From Gemmatimonadales bacterium (lineage in GTDB: Bacteria; Gemmatimonadota; Gemmatimonadetes; Gemmatimonadales; GWC2-71-9): a stretch of 64,000 nt of DNA. Location: contig JAWKQM010000015.1 in assembly GCA_041390145.1 (NCBI GenBank), positions 1 through 64,000 on the forward strand, in the 5' to 3' direction. The notes beneath the pieces were generated by a model. That model was not told the origin of the DNA. It searched no databases and saw nothing but the letters and a program-made list of their open reading frames with translations. The translations under genes and the position numbers were made by a program. This document shows, one piece after another, positions 11,072 to 20,175 of the stretch (positions are counted from its first letter, which is position 1; each line of letters begins with the position of its first letter).

Positions 11072-12019
11072 ATGGCTCGACGTGCCCTTGTGACCGGCGG
11101 TGCCGGCTTTATCGGCTCCCACATCGTGGAGGCGTATCTCGCCGCCGGATGGGAAGTCACCGCGCTGGACGACCTTTCCCGCGGGAAGGCGTCCCAGGTG
11201 CCGGATGGCGTCCCCCTCGTCGTCGCCGATATCCGCTCCGACCTGGCGCGCACCACGGTCGCGACCGGCGGCTTCGACGTCCTCAACCATCATGCGGCGC
11301 AGATTGACGTCCGCTTCTCGGTCGAGCAGCCGGCGGCCGACGCCGACATCAACATCGCCGGCTTCGTCAACATGCTCGATGGGGCCGGGCAGGGCGGGGT
11401 CCAGCGCGTGGTCTTCGCCAGCAGCGGGGGCGTGGTGTACGGCGATCCCGATGTCATTCCCACCCCGGAATCCGCCCCGAAACGGCCCGTATCCCCGTAC
11501 GGGGTGAGCAAACTCGCGGGGGAGCACTACCTGCGTGCCCTCGGCGGGTTGCACGGGTTCGAGGGGGTCGCCTTGCGGTATGCCAACGTCTGCGGACCCC
11601 GCCAGGATCCCAAGTCCGAGGCCGGCGTGGTCTCCATTTTCGTGTCCCGACTCCTGGCCGGCCAGCCGCTGGCCATTTTCGGAGACGGAAAGCAGACGCG
11701 TGATTATGTTTCTGTCTTGGATGTCGCCCGCGCGAATGTGCTGGCGAGCACAGCGCCGCTCGCGTCGGGTGACGATCATGACACCCGGGCGTTCAACATC
11801 GCGACCGGGATCGAGCGCTCCGTGCTCGAGCTGGCCGACATTGCGGGGAAGGTGACCGGGCAGACCCCGGTGCTGAAGATGGAGCCGGCGCGTCCGGGCG
11901 AAATCCTCCGCAGTGCACTGGACCCGAAGAAAGCCGCCGACGCACTCGGCTGGCGGCCCGAAATGCCGTTCGACGACAATCTCGCGCTGCTCATGGAATG
12001 GTTCCAAACGGAGGGGTAA
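11072..12019 (+). CDS. NAD-dependent epimerase/dehydratase (GalE-like extended SDR)
   Basis: A 315-residue extended short-chain dehydrogenase/reductase of the nucleotide-sugar epimerase type. It has the Rossmann motif GGAGFIGSH (8-16), the catalytic SPYGVSK (Tyr about 143, Lys about 147) and the HHAAQIDVR stretch common in GalE-like enzymes. It probably acts on a UDP-sugar for envelope polysaccharide, but the substrate cannot be read from sequence. Its stop overlaps the tolQ start by one base (TAATG), making it the apparent first gene of the Tol-Pal operon, which is unusual. Confidence 0.85.
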   Translation: MARRALVTGGAGFIGSHIVEAYLAAGWEVTALDDLSRGKASQVPDGVPLVVADIRSDLARTTVATGGFDVLNHHAAQIDVRFSVEQPAADADINIAGFVNMLDGAGQGGVQRVVFASSGGVVYGDPDVIPTPESAPKRPVSPYGVSKLAGEHYLRALGGLHGFEGVALRYANVCGPRQDPKSEAGVVSIFVSRLLAGQPLAIFGDGKQTRDYVSVLDVARANVLASTAPLASGDDHDTRAFNIATGIERSVLELADIAGKVTGQTPVLKMEPARPGEILRSALDPKKAADALGWRPEMPFDDNLALLMEWFQTEG

Positions 12020-12732
12020 TGCTCCTGCAGGTCGGTGGCGCGGTTCCGCGCTCGTCGTTTGAGCTTCTGCAACAGGCCGGCGGCGAGACCAAGATCGTCC
12101 TTGCTGTCACCGCCCTCTTCTCCATCGTTTCCTGGTTCATCATCGGCCTCAAATGGTGGCAGTTCCGCCGGATCCGCCGCCAGGCGGATCACTTCTTCAC
12201 GGAGCTGGAGCGGACCACCCGCCTGCAGGAGGCGTACACCATCCTGATGAAGCAGCCCCCCTCGCCGTACAATCGGCTCTTCCGCGAGGGGATGAACTTC
12301 TACAGCGAACTCCGGCCCGGCGCCCTGCGCGACGAGGCGCCGGCCTCCCGCGCCTCGCTCAGCATGACGCAGCTCGAGGCGCTCAAGATGGTGCTTGGCA
12401 AGGAAGTCTCCGCCGAGCGCGAGCTGGCCGCCCACCTCGTTCCCTGGCTCGCCACCATCGGCGCGGTCAGCCCGCTCCTCGGTCTGCTCGGCACCGTCCT
12501 CGGCATCATGGACGCCTTCATCGGCATCGCCGCCAAGGGATCGGGCAACATCGCGGCGGTGGCGCCTGGCGTTGCCGAGGCCCTCATTACCACGGTGGCG
12601 GGCCTCGCCACCGCCATTCCCGCCATGATGGCGTACAACTTCTTCGTCCATCGGACCCGCGTGTTTGCCGGGGAACTCGAGGGGTTCGCCAACGAGCTCA
12701 TCGGCACCATGGCGCGCGAGGGGTTGCTCTAG
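12019..12732 (+). CDS. tolQ: TolQ/ExbB/MotA-type proton channel subunit
   Basis: Inner-membrane proton-channel subunit that, with TolR, energises the Tol-Pal system linking inner and outer membranes during division. The 237-residue product has three membrane segments: IVLAVTALFSIVSWFIIGL near 24, LATIGAVSPLLGLLGTVLGI near 150, and ALITTVAGLATAIPAMMAYN near 193. The pore-lining motifs are typical of TolQ/ExbB. Assignment as TolQ rather than ExbB rests on the downstream tolB and pal. The start is ATG 12019, inside the epimerase stop. Confidence 0.92.
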   Translation: MLLQVGGAVPRSSFELLQQAGGETKIVLAVTALFSIVSWFIIGLKWWQFRRIRRQADHFFTELERTTRLQEAYTILMKQPPSPYNRLFREGMNFYSELRPGALRDEAPASRASLSMTQLEALKMVLGKEVSAERELAAHLVPWLATIGAVSPLLGLLGTVLGIMDAFIGIAAKGSGNIAAVAPGVAEALITTVAGLATAIPAMMAYNFFVHRTRVFAGELEGFANELIGTMAREGLL

Positions 12733-13167
12733 GTGGCCCGGCTCGGCGGGCTGGGCGGTGGTGGCGACGACGGCGACATGCACCTCAGCGCCGACATCAA
12801 CGTCACCTCGCTGGTGGACGTCGCGTTCGTGCTGCTGATCATCTTCATGATCGCCGCGCCGCTGATGACGGGCGGCGTCGATGTGCAGTTGCCGCAGGCC
12901 GAGGCGAGGCCGCTCCCCTCCAAGGAAGGGATGGTCGTCTCGGTCGATCGGGAAGGCCGGATCTTCATCGACCAGACCAAGGTCACCTACAACGACTTCC
13001 GCGTGACCTTCAAGGCGCTGGTCGAGAGCCGGAAGCCGTCTGGCGTCTACCTGCGCGCCGACCAGCGGGTGCCCTACGGCGACGTGGTGCGGGTCCTCGC
13101 GGTCATCCGGAACAGCGGCATCAAGGACGTCGGGTTGGTGGCTGAGGAGGAGGACCAGACCAAGTGA
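12733..13167 (+). CDS. tolR: TolR/ExbD-type biopolymer transport protein
   Basis: Partner of TolQ: a single-span membrane protein with a periplasmic domain. The 144-residue product has the conserved segment INVTSLVDVAFVLLIIFMIA, with the essential membrane aspartate (LVDVAFVLL), followed by GVDVQLPQA. GTG 12733 directly abuts the tolQ stop, and the 3' end overlaps the next gene by 4 nt (GTGA). The order matches the tolQRAB-pal operon of other Gram-negative bacteria. Confidence 0.92.
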   Translation: MARLGGLGGGGDDGDMHLSADINVTSLVDVAFVLLIIFMIAAPLMTGGVDVQLPQAEARPLPSKEGMVVSVDREGRIFIDQTKVTYNDFRVTFKALVESRKPSGVYLRADQRVPYGDVVRVLAVIRNSGIKDVGLVAEEEDQTK

Positions 13168-13889
13168 GCCGTCCGGTGGCAGTGCGGCGGCGGGCGCCTG
13201 AGGTGGCGGCGGGGGCGGCAGGGAGCGCACTGGTCCATCTGCTTGCACTCGCCCTGCTGGTCGTCGGGGTCAAGGCGCCGCCGGCGATGGCGCCGGTCTA
13301 CGCGGTGGAACTGGTGGCAGCCCCGGCCCCCACGGCCAACAAGCGCCCCGCCCCCGAGGCGGTGACCCGACCGGTGGAACAGCCCGACCCCGGCCCGCCG
13401 GTGACCAAACCGAACAAGGTCTCCCCGATCCCGTCCGCCAAGGCGCCCCCGAAACCGAAGGCGACGGCGCCGAAGACCACCACCACGCCCGCCAAGCGGG
13501 AGCCGGCGCCCCGGTCCGAGTCCAAGACCGTCCCGGCCCCCGGGGAGACGCCGAGTACCGGCAACGACGCGGTCAACATCAAGACCCCCGGCCTGCAGTT
13601 CGCCTATCCGGAGTACTTGCGGAACATCGTGGCGCAGGTCTATCGCCGCTGGGATCGTCCCGGCGGGAACCAGAGCCTGCGGGCCGAGGTGAGTTTCTTC
13701 ATTCTGCGGGATGGCAGCGTGCGTGATATTCGATTCGTGACCCCCTCTGGCAACTTCAGTTTCGACCTCAGCGCGCAGGGCGCCGTGGAGGCCGCCGGGA
13801 AGGCGCAGGCGTTCGGGCCGCTCCCTGATGGGTACGAAGCCGACGTGCTGCCGGTGAGTTTCTTCTTCACCCCGCAGGCGGGCTCGTGA
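13164..13889 (+). CDS. TolA/TonB-like periplasm-spanning protein
   Basis: A 241-residue protein with an N-terminal membrane anchor (about 20-38), a Pro/Lys/Ala-rich extended middle (about 55-140) and a C-terminal TonB/TolA-like domain. The domain contains RNIVAQVYRRWDRP, then AEVSFFILRDGSVRDIRFV near 175. It sits in the tolA position between tolR and tolB, so it most likely couples TolQR to TolB/Pal. The C-terminal domain resembles the TonB_C/TolA superfamily in general, so a gene symbol is withheld. GTG start overlapping tolR by 4 nt. Confidence 0.82.
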   Translation: MSRPVAVRRRAPEVAAGAAGSALVHLLALALLVVGVKAPPAMAPVYAVELVAAPAPTANKRPAPEAVTRPVEQPDPGPPVTKPNKVSPIPSAKAPPKPKATAPKTTTTPAKREPAPRSESKTVPAPGETPSTGNDAVNIKTPGLQFAYPEYLRNIVAQVYRRWDRPGGNQSLRAEVSFFILRDGSVRDIRFVTPSGNFSFDLSAQGAVEAAGKAQAFGPLPDGYEADVLPVSFFFTPQAGS

Positions 13890-15178
13890 ACCGGCTCCTT
13901 CTGACAGGCCTGCTGCTGGCGGCTGTGTCGCCCCTCTCGGCCCAGGACCCCACCCCGCCGCTGGACCGCGGGGTGCGGGTGGGTATCACCTACCAGCCCG
14001 GCACGCGTCCCCGCCTCGTCATGCTGCCGGGGCCGGGTCTCGACTCGGTCCGCGCCATCATCCAGCGCGACCTCGACTTCAGCGACCGGTTCGAGGTGCT
14101 GCCGCTGGCGCCGAGCGGCTCATCGGTGGCGTCCACGATCAACTATCAGCTGTATCGGACCCTTGGCGCGGAATACGGCGTCGAGGTGCGGGCGAGCGCC
14201 GCCGGCGCGGCGGTGCGGCTGCACGATATCGGTGGCGGGACGGTGCGGCAGGAGCAGTCGTTCACCATTCCGGCGGAGTCGTCGCCCGACTTCCGGATGG
14301 CGGTCCACCGGATTTCGGACGAGGTCGTGCGCTGGGTGACGGGCACCCCCGGGGTCGCCGCCACCCGCCTGCTCCTGCTGATCGACCGGCGCGCCTATCG
14401 CATCGACAGTGACGGCGCGGCCATGACGGCGGTGACCCCCGCTTCCGAGACGATTCTGTCACCGACCTGGTCGCCGGACGGCCGCTCCATCGCGTACACC
14501 CGCTTCCTCGACGGGTCGGGTCCTATCATGCTGCTGAACCTGGCCACGGGCCGGTCACAGCGGGTCGCCGGGACCGAGTCCCAACTGAACTTTACGCCTG
14601 CCTTTTCGCCGGACGGCCGGACACTGGCCTTCGCCCGGACCGACCAGGAGGGCGGCACGGACATTTTTGCGGTCAACATTGTGGATCAGTGCTGTCTCCG
14701 ACGGTTGACCGTGGGGCGTTTCGCGGATAACCTTTCGCCCACGTACGCGCCGGATGGTCGACGGATCGCGTTCGTTTCGACGCGCCCCGGCACCCCGCAG
14801 ATCTACGTGATGTCGTCGGACGGGACTGACCAGGAGCTGCTGGCCCCTTATGATTATGGGGCGACCGGCGCGTCAAATGCGCCGGAATGGTCGCCGGATG
14901 GCGCGTCCGTGGCGTTTCACCGGGACATCGACCGCGCGCCGCAAGTCTTTATTCTCGAGGTGGGCAGCCGACGGTTCAAGCAGCTGACTTCGAGTGGTCG
15001 CAACTCCGATCCGACCTGGGCCCCCGACGGCCGCCACCTCGCGTTCGTCTCCGACCGGAGCGGACGGCAGCAGGTCTGGATCATCGATACGGAGACGGGG
15101 CGCATTCGCCAGATCGCAACCTCCGGCGACGTCCGTCTCCCGCATTGGTCCCGCCGACTGGGCGGTACTGCACCGTAA
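13886..15178 (+). CDS. tolB: Tol-Pal system beta-propeller protein TolB
   Basis: Periplasmic TolB, which binds Pal and the TolA C terminus. The 430-residue product has a signal peptide (MNRLLLTGLLLAAVSPLSAQ), a small N-terminal domain (about 25-155) and a C-terminal propeller with repeated WSPDGRSIAYT/FSPDGRTLAFA/WAPDGRHLAFVSDR blades. GTG 13886 overlaps the previous gene by 4 nt. Length and layout are typical. Confidence 0.94.
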   Translation: MNRLLLTGLLLAAVSPLSAQDPTPPLDRGVRVGITYQPGTRPRLVMLPGPGLDSVRAIIQRDLDFSDRFEVLPLAPSGSSVASTINYQLYRTLGAEYGVEVRASAAGAAVRLHDIGGGTVRQEQSFTIPAESSPDFRMAVHRISDEVVRWVTGTPGVAATRLLLLIDRRAYRIDSDGAAMTAVTPASETILSPTWSPDGRSIAYTRFLDGSGPIMLLNLATGRSQRVAGTESQLNFTPAFSPDGRTLAFARTDQEGGTDIFAVNIVDQCCLRRLTVGRFADNLSPTYAPDGRRIAFVSTRPGTPQIYVMSSDGTDQELLAPYDYGATGASNAPEWSPDGASVAFHRDIDRAPQVFILEVGSRRFKQLTSSGRNSDPTWAPDGRHLAFVSDRSGRQQVWIIDTETGRIRQIATSGDVRLPHWSRRLGGTAP

Positions 15179-15207
15179 CCTCAACACCCCCGATTGGAGT
15201 ACCTATT

Positions 15208-15795
15208 ATGAAGTCCCGTTCCCTGATGGTCTTCGCGCTGCTGGCCGCGGCCGCCTGTGGCGGCAAGAAGCCCGCTGAGACCCCGCCACCGACCCCGGCG
15301 CCGGCCCCGATTGACAGCACCGCGATCAAGGCAAGGATGCGGCAGGACTCGATCAACGCCGCTGAGGCGCGTGCGCGCGCCGCCGCCGAGGCTGCGGCCG
15401 CCGCGGCCGCGAAGCTGCAGGCGCAGCTGACCGCGGAAGTGACCTCCATGATTCACTTCGACTTCGACAAGTCGGACATCAAGCCGGAGTACCAGGCCGA
15501 TCTCAACCGGAAGGCCGCCATCCTGAAGGCCAACCCGGCCCTCACCATCCAGATCGCCGGCAACTGCGACAACCGCGGATCTGACGAGTACAACCTTGCC
15601 CTCGGCAATCGCCGCGCGGCGGCCGCCCAGCGGTACCTGATCAACCAGGGCGTCTCGGCCGGCCAGATCAGCATCGTGTCGTACGGCGAAGAGCGCCCGG
15701 TGGACCCGGCCAACAATGAGACGGCCTGGGCCATGAACCGGAACGACCAGTTCACGCCGACGGCCGGCGGCAACAACTTGATGGCGCCGAAGTGA
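15208..15795 (+). CDS. pal: peptidoglycan-associated lipoprotein Pal
   Basis: Outer-membrane lipoprotein that anchors the Tol system to peptidoglycan. The 195-residue product has a lipobox LAAAAC with Cys17, an Ala/Pro-rich helix-prone linker and a C-terminal OmpA-like domain. That domain begins IHFDFDKSDIKPEY and has the peptidoglycan-binding signature NRGSDEYNLALGNRRA near 120-135. The start ATG 15208 has GGAG about 9 nt upstream and begins a proper lipoprotein signal; the longer open frame upstream is antisignal. The C-terminal end is slightly longer than in E. coli Pal. Confidence 0.94.
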   Translation: MKSRSLMVFALLAAAACGGKKPAETPPPTPAPAPIDSTAIKARMRQDSINAAEARARAAAEAAAAAAAKLQAQLTAEVTSMIHFDFDKSDIKPEYQADLNRKAAILKANPALTIQIAGNCDNRGSDEYNLALGNRRAAAAQRYLINQGVSAGQISIVSYGEERPVDPANNETAWAMNRNDQFTPTAGGNNLMAPK

Positions 15796-16571
15796 TCCCT
15801 CGGATCACGCCGATCCTCGTGGTGGCGACCGTCGCTCTGGGGGGCTGTGCCCTCCGGAGCGACGTGCGCCGGCTCGAGGAGCAGTTGACCACCATGCAGG
15901 ACGAAAACGCCCATCGGGACTCGATGCTGGCGGCGCAGCTCACGCAGGTGCTCGCGATCCAGCAACAGGCCGGTGACTCCCTCGCCGCGGTAGAGGCCAA
16001 TCTCCGTGCCTTTCGCGGGGAGACGCTCGGGCAGCTCTACGATGTCCAGAAACAGTTGCTGCAGGTGCAGGAACTGGCCGGTCAGAGCAGCCGGCGCCTC
16101 AACGAGCTCCGGGGCGACCTGGATGCGCGCGGGCAGCAGCTGAGCGGGGCAACCCCCGCGGCCGGCGGCGCGAGCGGGGCGGGGGGAGCGAGCAACGCCT
16201 CCGCGGTGCAGATGTACGAGGCGTCGCTCCAGCAGTTGCGCCGCGGCAGCACCGGGACGGCCCGCGCCGGCTTCCGGCAGTTCCTCGAGCAGTATCCGAC
16301 CGCGCCCGAGGCGGCGGATGCGGTGTACTTCATCGGTGAGAGTTTCAGCACGGAGGCTCCCGACTCTGCGGCGACCTACTATACGGAGGTTGCCGACAAG
16401 TATCCGTCGTCGCCGCGCGCCGCGAGCGCGCTCTACCGGCTGGGGTCGATGGCGGAGTCCGCCAAGGATACGACGGCAGCCCGCGGGTACTACCAGCGGT
16501 TGATTGCAAAGTATCCGACGTCGAACGAGGCGGCGCTCGCCCGCGACCGCCTGAAGGCGCTCGGGCAGTAG
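15792..16571 (+). CDS. cpoB: Tol-Pal associated TPR protein CpoB (YbgF)
   Basis: CpoB/YbgF coordinates peptidoglycan synthesis with outer-membrane constriction in E. coli. The 259-residue product begins with a lipoprotein-like signal ending ALGGC (Cys19). A coiled-coil segment follows (about 22-110), a Gly/Ala linker, and three TPR-like repeats (about 138-255, for example YEASLQQLRRGSTGTARAGF). The lipobox differs from E. coli CpoB, which is periplasmic and soluble, so this one may be membrane-tethered. GTG 15792 overlaps pal by 4 nt. Confidence 0.85.
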   Translation: MIPRITPILVVATVALGGCALRSDVRRLEEQLTTMQDENAHRDSMLAAQLTQVLAIQQQAGDSLAAVEANLRAFRGETLGQLYDVQKQLLQVQELAGQSSRRLNELRGDLDARGQQLSGATPAAGGASGAGGASNASAVQMYEASLQQLRRGSTGTARAGFRQFLEQYPTAPEAADAVYFIGESFSTEAPDSAATYYTEVADKYPSSPRAASALYRLGSMAESAKDTTAARGYYQRLIAKYPTSNEAALARDRLKALGQ

Positions 16572-16590
16572 CCCGGCGCCGCCCGCCCCG

Positions 16591-19500
16591 ATGGCCGTCC
16601 CCCGTGGCGAGATGCCGTTCCTCGATCACCTCGAGGAACTCCGGTCGCGTCTCATCAAGGCACTGGTCGCGGTCATCGTGGCGTTCGGGGCAGGGCTGTG
16701 GATTGTCCAGCGCTTCCAGTTTGTCTCCCTGCTCAAGGCGCCGATCGCGCCCTACCTGACCGGCGGACGGCTCACCGTGCTGAGCCCGACCGAACCGGTC
16801 ATGATCGTCCTCAAGCTTTCGCTCCTCATCGGGCTTGTCCTCGCCTCGCCGTTCCTGCTCTATCAAATCTGGGCCTTCCTGAGCCCCGCGCTCTACGAAC
16901 GGGAGCGCCGCGCCTTCATCCCGGCTCTCCTCGTCGGGACGCTGCTCTTCATCACCGGGGCCACCCTCGGATACGTCTTCGTGGTGCCCCAGGCCCTGCG
17001 CGTCCTCTTCAGCTTCCAGACCGAGGCGCTCCAGCCGATGATCACGTACGACGCGTACTTCAGCTTCGTACTGCAGATCCTCATCGGGCTGGGCCTGTCG
17101 TTTGAGATCCCGCTGGTCATCACGATCCTCGCGGCCTTCGGCCTGATCACCCCCGCCGCCCTGAACCGGTTCCGGCGGTTCGAGATCGTGCTCGCCTTCG
17201 CCGCCGGTGCGCTCCTCTCGCCGGGCGCCGATGTCCTGTCGATGCTGATGATGACCTTCCCGATCCTCCTGCTTTATGAGGTCGGGGTGGCGGGCGCAAT
17301 CGTGATGCACCGGCGCCGGCTCCGCCGCGCGGCGGCGGCCGCGGCGGCCGGGTTGATCGCGTTGGCGCTCTGGGGGGCGCCGCTGGAGGCCCAGAACCCC
17401 ACGCTGCCATCGCGGCCACCCAAGGGAATGGCGGATTCCGCGGTGCGTGCCACCCCCGGAGCCGCGCCGGGCGACTCAGCCGCCCTCGCGCGTGTGGAAG
17501 GCGGTCAGCCGGTGGACACCGCCGCCGCCCGTCGGCTCGGGCTGCCCACCGCCCCGGTCTTTCCCTTCCCGGCTCCCGACTCGACCATGCAGTTCCTCCT
17601 GCAGCGGCCGGGGTACGTGGTGACGCGGTACCGGGCCGATTCGGTCACCCTGTTCGCCGACCAGAAACGGATTCTCATGGTGGGCGACGCCCGCACCGAG
17701 CGCGAAGGGGCGACGCTGGAGGCCGGGGAGATCGATTACCAGGATGCCATGGGGATGCTCGACGCCCGCGGGTCGCCGATGCTCTTCAGCGAGGGTAACA
17801 TCCTGGTGGGCAAGGAGATCCGATACTATACCGAGTCAAAGAGGGGCGTCGTCAACGGCGCCCTCACGAGTTTTGACCAGGGCGGTGCCGAATGGTTCCT
17901 CCGGGGCAGTATTGCCCAGGACTCGAGTTCCAAGCGGATTTATGCCGCCTCCAGCGAAATCACCAGTTGCAACCTTCCCGACCCCCACTACCACTTCTCC
18001 GCCGGCGAGGTGAAGTGGATCAGCGGGACGGTCATGGTCGCGCGTCCGACCGTGCTGTACGTGCGCGACGTCCCGGTGATGTGGTTGCCGTTCGTGTTCC
18101 AGGATGGCCGGCCCGACCGCCATTCGGGGATCCTGGTGCCCCGGATCGGCTTCAACGACGTGGTGCGAACCTCCCAGAGCTACAAGCGCCAGATCACCAA
18201 CATCGGGTACTACTGGGCGGCGAGCGACTACTTCGACATGACGGTGCGATTCGACTGGCTCGACCAGCGGTACTCCACCCTCGCCGTCCTGGGGCGGTAC
18301 CGGTGGCTGGATCGTTTCACCAACGGGTCGATCGGCTTCAGCCGGCAGTGGGCCAGCGAGGGCGGCCGCTCGACCGGGATCATCTGGGACCATCATCAGG
18401 TCTTTTCCCTGAACAGCTCCATCAATCTCTCGCTGAACTATGTGACGAACAGCAGCATCGTGCGCAACAACGCGATCGATCCGCTGCTGACCACGCAGCA
18501 GATCACCAGTGCCCTGAACTACACGCACCGGTACGGCTGGGGCACCCTCACGCTCGGCGGCAACCTCCGGCAGAACATCGAGAACAACAGCCTGACCAGC
18601 CAGCTGCCGGCCATCACGCTGAGCCCAAAGCCGGTGAACATCGGCGCCAACGTCACCTGGTCGCCGGGGCTGTCGTTCACGACGGAGTGGCAGCGGAAGC
18701 AGCCGCTGTCGCCGCCGACGGTGGTCACCCTGCCCAGTGGCGCCGTGGACACCCTGGCCAACACGTTCAATGCGCGGGCCACCACCTTCAGCCTCGAGAC
18801 GCCGCTCCGCATCGGGAGCTTCAATTGGCGGAACAGCGTGCGTGTCACCGACCAGGAACGGGATGTTCCCTCGTTGAGCGGCGTCTGGGTGCCCGATACC
18901 GCCAATCCCGGCGACTCGGTGTTCGTCACCCAGACGTACAGCGGGACCTACTCGACCGGCCTCGATTGGGACACCGGCATCAACCTTCCGCTGCTCTTCC
19001 GCGGCTCCTGGAAGCTGCAGCCATCGGTCGGCGTGGCGAACGTCGCCAGTGGCCAGCCGTACCTGGTCCGGAACCAGACGACCAACGGCGAGTGGGTGGC
19101 GCAGTCGAAACGGGTCGCCTTCAACATCAGCGCCAGCCCGACCTTCTTCGGCTTTTACCCGGGATTCGCAGGCTTCCAGCGAGTGCGCCACAGCTTCACC
19201 CCGGTCATTTCCTACTCCCTGTCGCCCGAGGCCGCGATTCCGGAGGACTTTGCGCTCGCGACCCAGACCGTGGGAACGCGCACCCTGCAGCTCACCAGTC
19301 CCCGGACGGAGCGGCTGTCGATCGGATTGAACCAGAATATCGAGGGGAAGAAACTCGCCGCCGGCGCGGACAGCACGGCCGAGGGCGCCGGCCGGAAACA
19401 GCGGGTCCTGAGCATTACCACCAGCCCGGTCGGCTACGATTTCGAGCAGGCGAAGGAGCCGGGGCGGAACGGGTGGACGACGCAATCGCTCACCAACTCC

Positions 19501-20094
19501 TTCCAGAGCGACCTCCTGCCCGGGTTCAACCTGGCAATCACCCACGACCTCTGGAACGGGCCTGTCGGATACGACTCCTCCTCGTTCGATTTTGCCCTCC
19601 AGCAGATCGGGCTCAGCTTTGCGGTGTCCTCGGCCACCTTCGCCCCGCTGCTTCGGCTTTTTGGCCTCGCCACGCCGAGCGCCAGGCCGGGCGCGGAACC
19701 TGATCAGGGGGGGTATGTGGCCGATACCTATCGCCCGGTCCGGCCGGGGCCGGAGGCGATCTATGGCAACAATCTTGGCCCCACTCCCCTCGGCAGAGCG
19801 TTCCGCGCCAATGTCAGCTACACCTACCAGAAGAGCCGGGTCGGCGGCCTGACGCAGTCCAACATCGGGTTCAACACGACGTTCTCGCCGACACCGCTGT
19901 GGGGCGTCTCCTGGTCCACGCAGTACAACGTGACCGACGGGACGTTCGAATCCCAGATCATCCGGCTGGAACGCGAACTCCACGAGTGGCGGGCCGGCTT
20001 CAACTTCGTCCGAAATCCCAACGGCAACGTCACCCTGTACTTCTCGATCTCGCTGACCGACCTCCCGGAGATGAAGCTCGACTACAACCAATAG
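16591..20094 (+). CDS. TatC translocase subunit joined in frame to an LptD-like outer-membrane protein
   Basis: One uninterrupted 1167-residue frame. Residues 1-~245 are TatC, the twin-arginine translocase receptor: it begins MPFLDHLEELRSRL and has six membrane segments, including LSPTEPVMIVLKL and FLLYQIWAFLSPALYERER. From about 239 a second N terminus appears: MHRRRLRR, an alanine-rich hydrophobic core, and PLEA-Q, a textbook signal peptide. The remaining ~900 residues resemble LptD/OstA. There is an N-terminal OstA-like region (LFADQKRILMVGDARTEREG), DVPVMWLPFVFQDGRPDRHSG near 500, then a long beta-barrel ending in an aromatic-rich strand. Either this is a true fusion cleaved by signal peptidase, or LptD initiates internally at ATG 17305. 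TatC ends cytoplasmic, so the topology permits both. Confidence 0.85.
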   Translation: MAVPRGEMPFLDHLEELRSRLIKALVAVIVAFGAGLWIVQRFQFVSLLKAPIAPYLTGGRLTVLSPTEPVMIVLKLSLLIGLVLASPFLLYQIWAFLSPALYERERRAFIPALLVGTLLFITGATLGYVFVVPQALRVLFSFQTEALQPMITYDAYFSFVLQILIGLGLSFEIPLVITILAAFGLITPAALNRFRRFEIVLAFAAGALLSPGADVLSMLMMTFPILLLYEVGVAGAIVMHRRRLRRAAAAAAAGLIALALWGAPLEAQNPTLPSRPPKGMADSAVRATPGAAPGDSAALARVEGGQPVDTAAARRLGLPTAPVFPFPAPDSTMQFLLQRPGYVVTRYRADSVTLFADQKRILMVGDARTEREGATLEAGEIDYQDAMGMLDARGSPMLFSEGNILVGKEIRYYTESKRGVVNGALTSFDQGGAEWFLRGSIAQDSSSKRIYAASSEITSCNLPDPHYHFSAGEVKWISGTVMVARPTVLYVRDVPVMWLPFVFQDGRPDRHSGILVPRIGFNDVVRTSQSYKRQITNIGYYWAASDYFDMTVRFDWLDQRYSTLAVLGRYRWLDRFTNGSIGFSRQWASEGGRSTGIIWDHHQVFSLNSSINLSLNYVTNSSIVRNNAIDPLLTTQQITSALNYTHRYGWGTLTLGGNLRQNIENNSLTSQLPAITLSPKPVNIGANVTWSPGLSFTTEWQRKQPLSPPTVVTLPSGAVDTLANTFNARATTFSLETPLRIGSFNWRNSVRVTDQERDVPSLSGVWVPDTANPGDSVFVTQTYSGTYSTGLDWDTGINLPLLFRGSWKLQPSVGVANVASGQPYLVRNQTTNGEWVAQSKRVAFNISASPTFFGFYPGFAGFQRVRHSFTPVISYSLSPEAAIPEDFALATQTVGTRTLQLTSPRTERLSIGLNQNIEGKKLAAGADSTAEGAGRKQRVLSITTSPVGYDFEQAKEPGRNGWTTQSLTNSFQSDLLPGFNLAITHDLWNGPVGYDSSSFDFALQQIGLSFAVSSATFAPLLRLFGLATPSARPGAEPDQGGYVADTYRPVRPGPEAIYGNNLGPTPLGRAFRANVSYTYQKSRVGGLTQSNIGFNTTFSPTPLWGVSWSTQYNVTDGTFESQIIRLERELHEWRAGFNFVRNPNGNVTLYFSISLTDLPEMKLDYNQ

Positions 20095-20175
20095 CGGCTC
20101 CGGTCGCAAACGTCCCCGTGAGCGGACAGGGGACCGATTGCCGCAGTCATCTAACCCGTTGTGTTGCCGTTGTTT

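Noticed and set aside
20112..20134. GTCCCC/GGGGAC hairpin after the TatC-LptD frame as a terminator
   Set aside because: Only 6 bp, long loop and no T-run on either strand.
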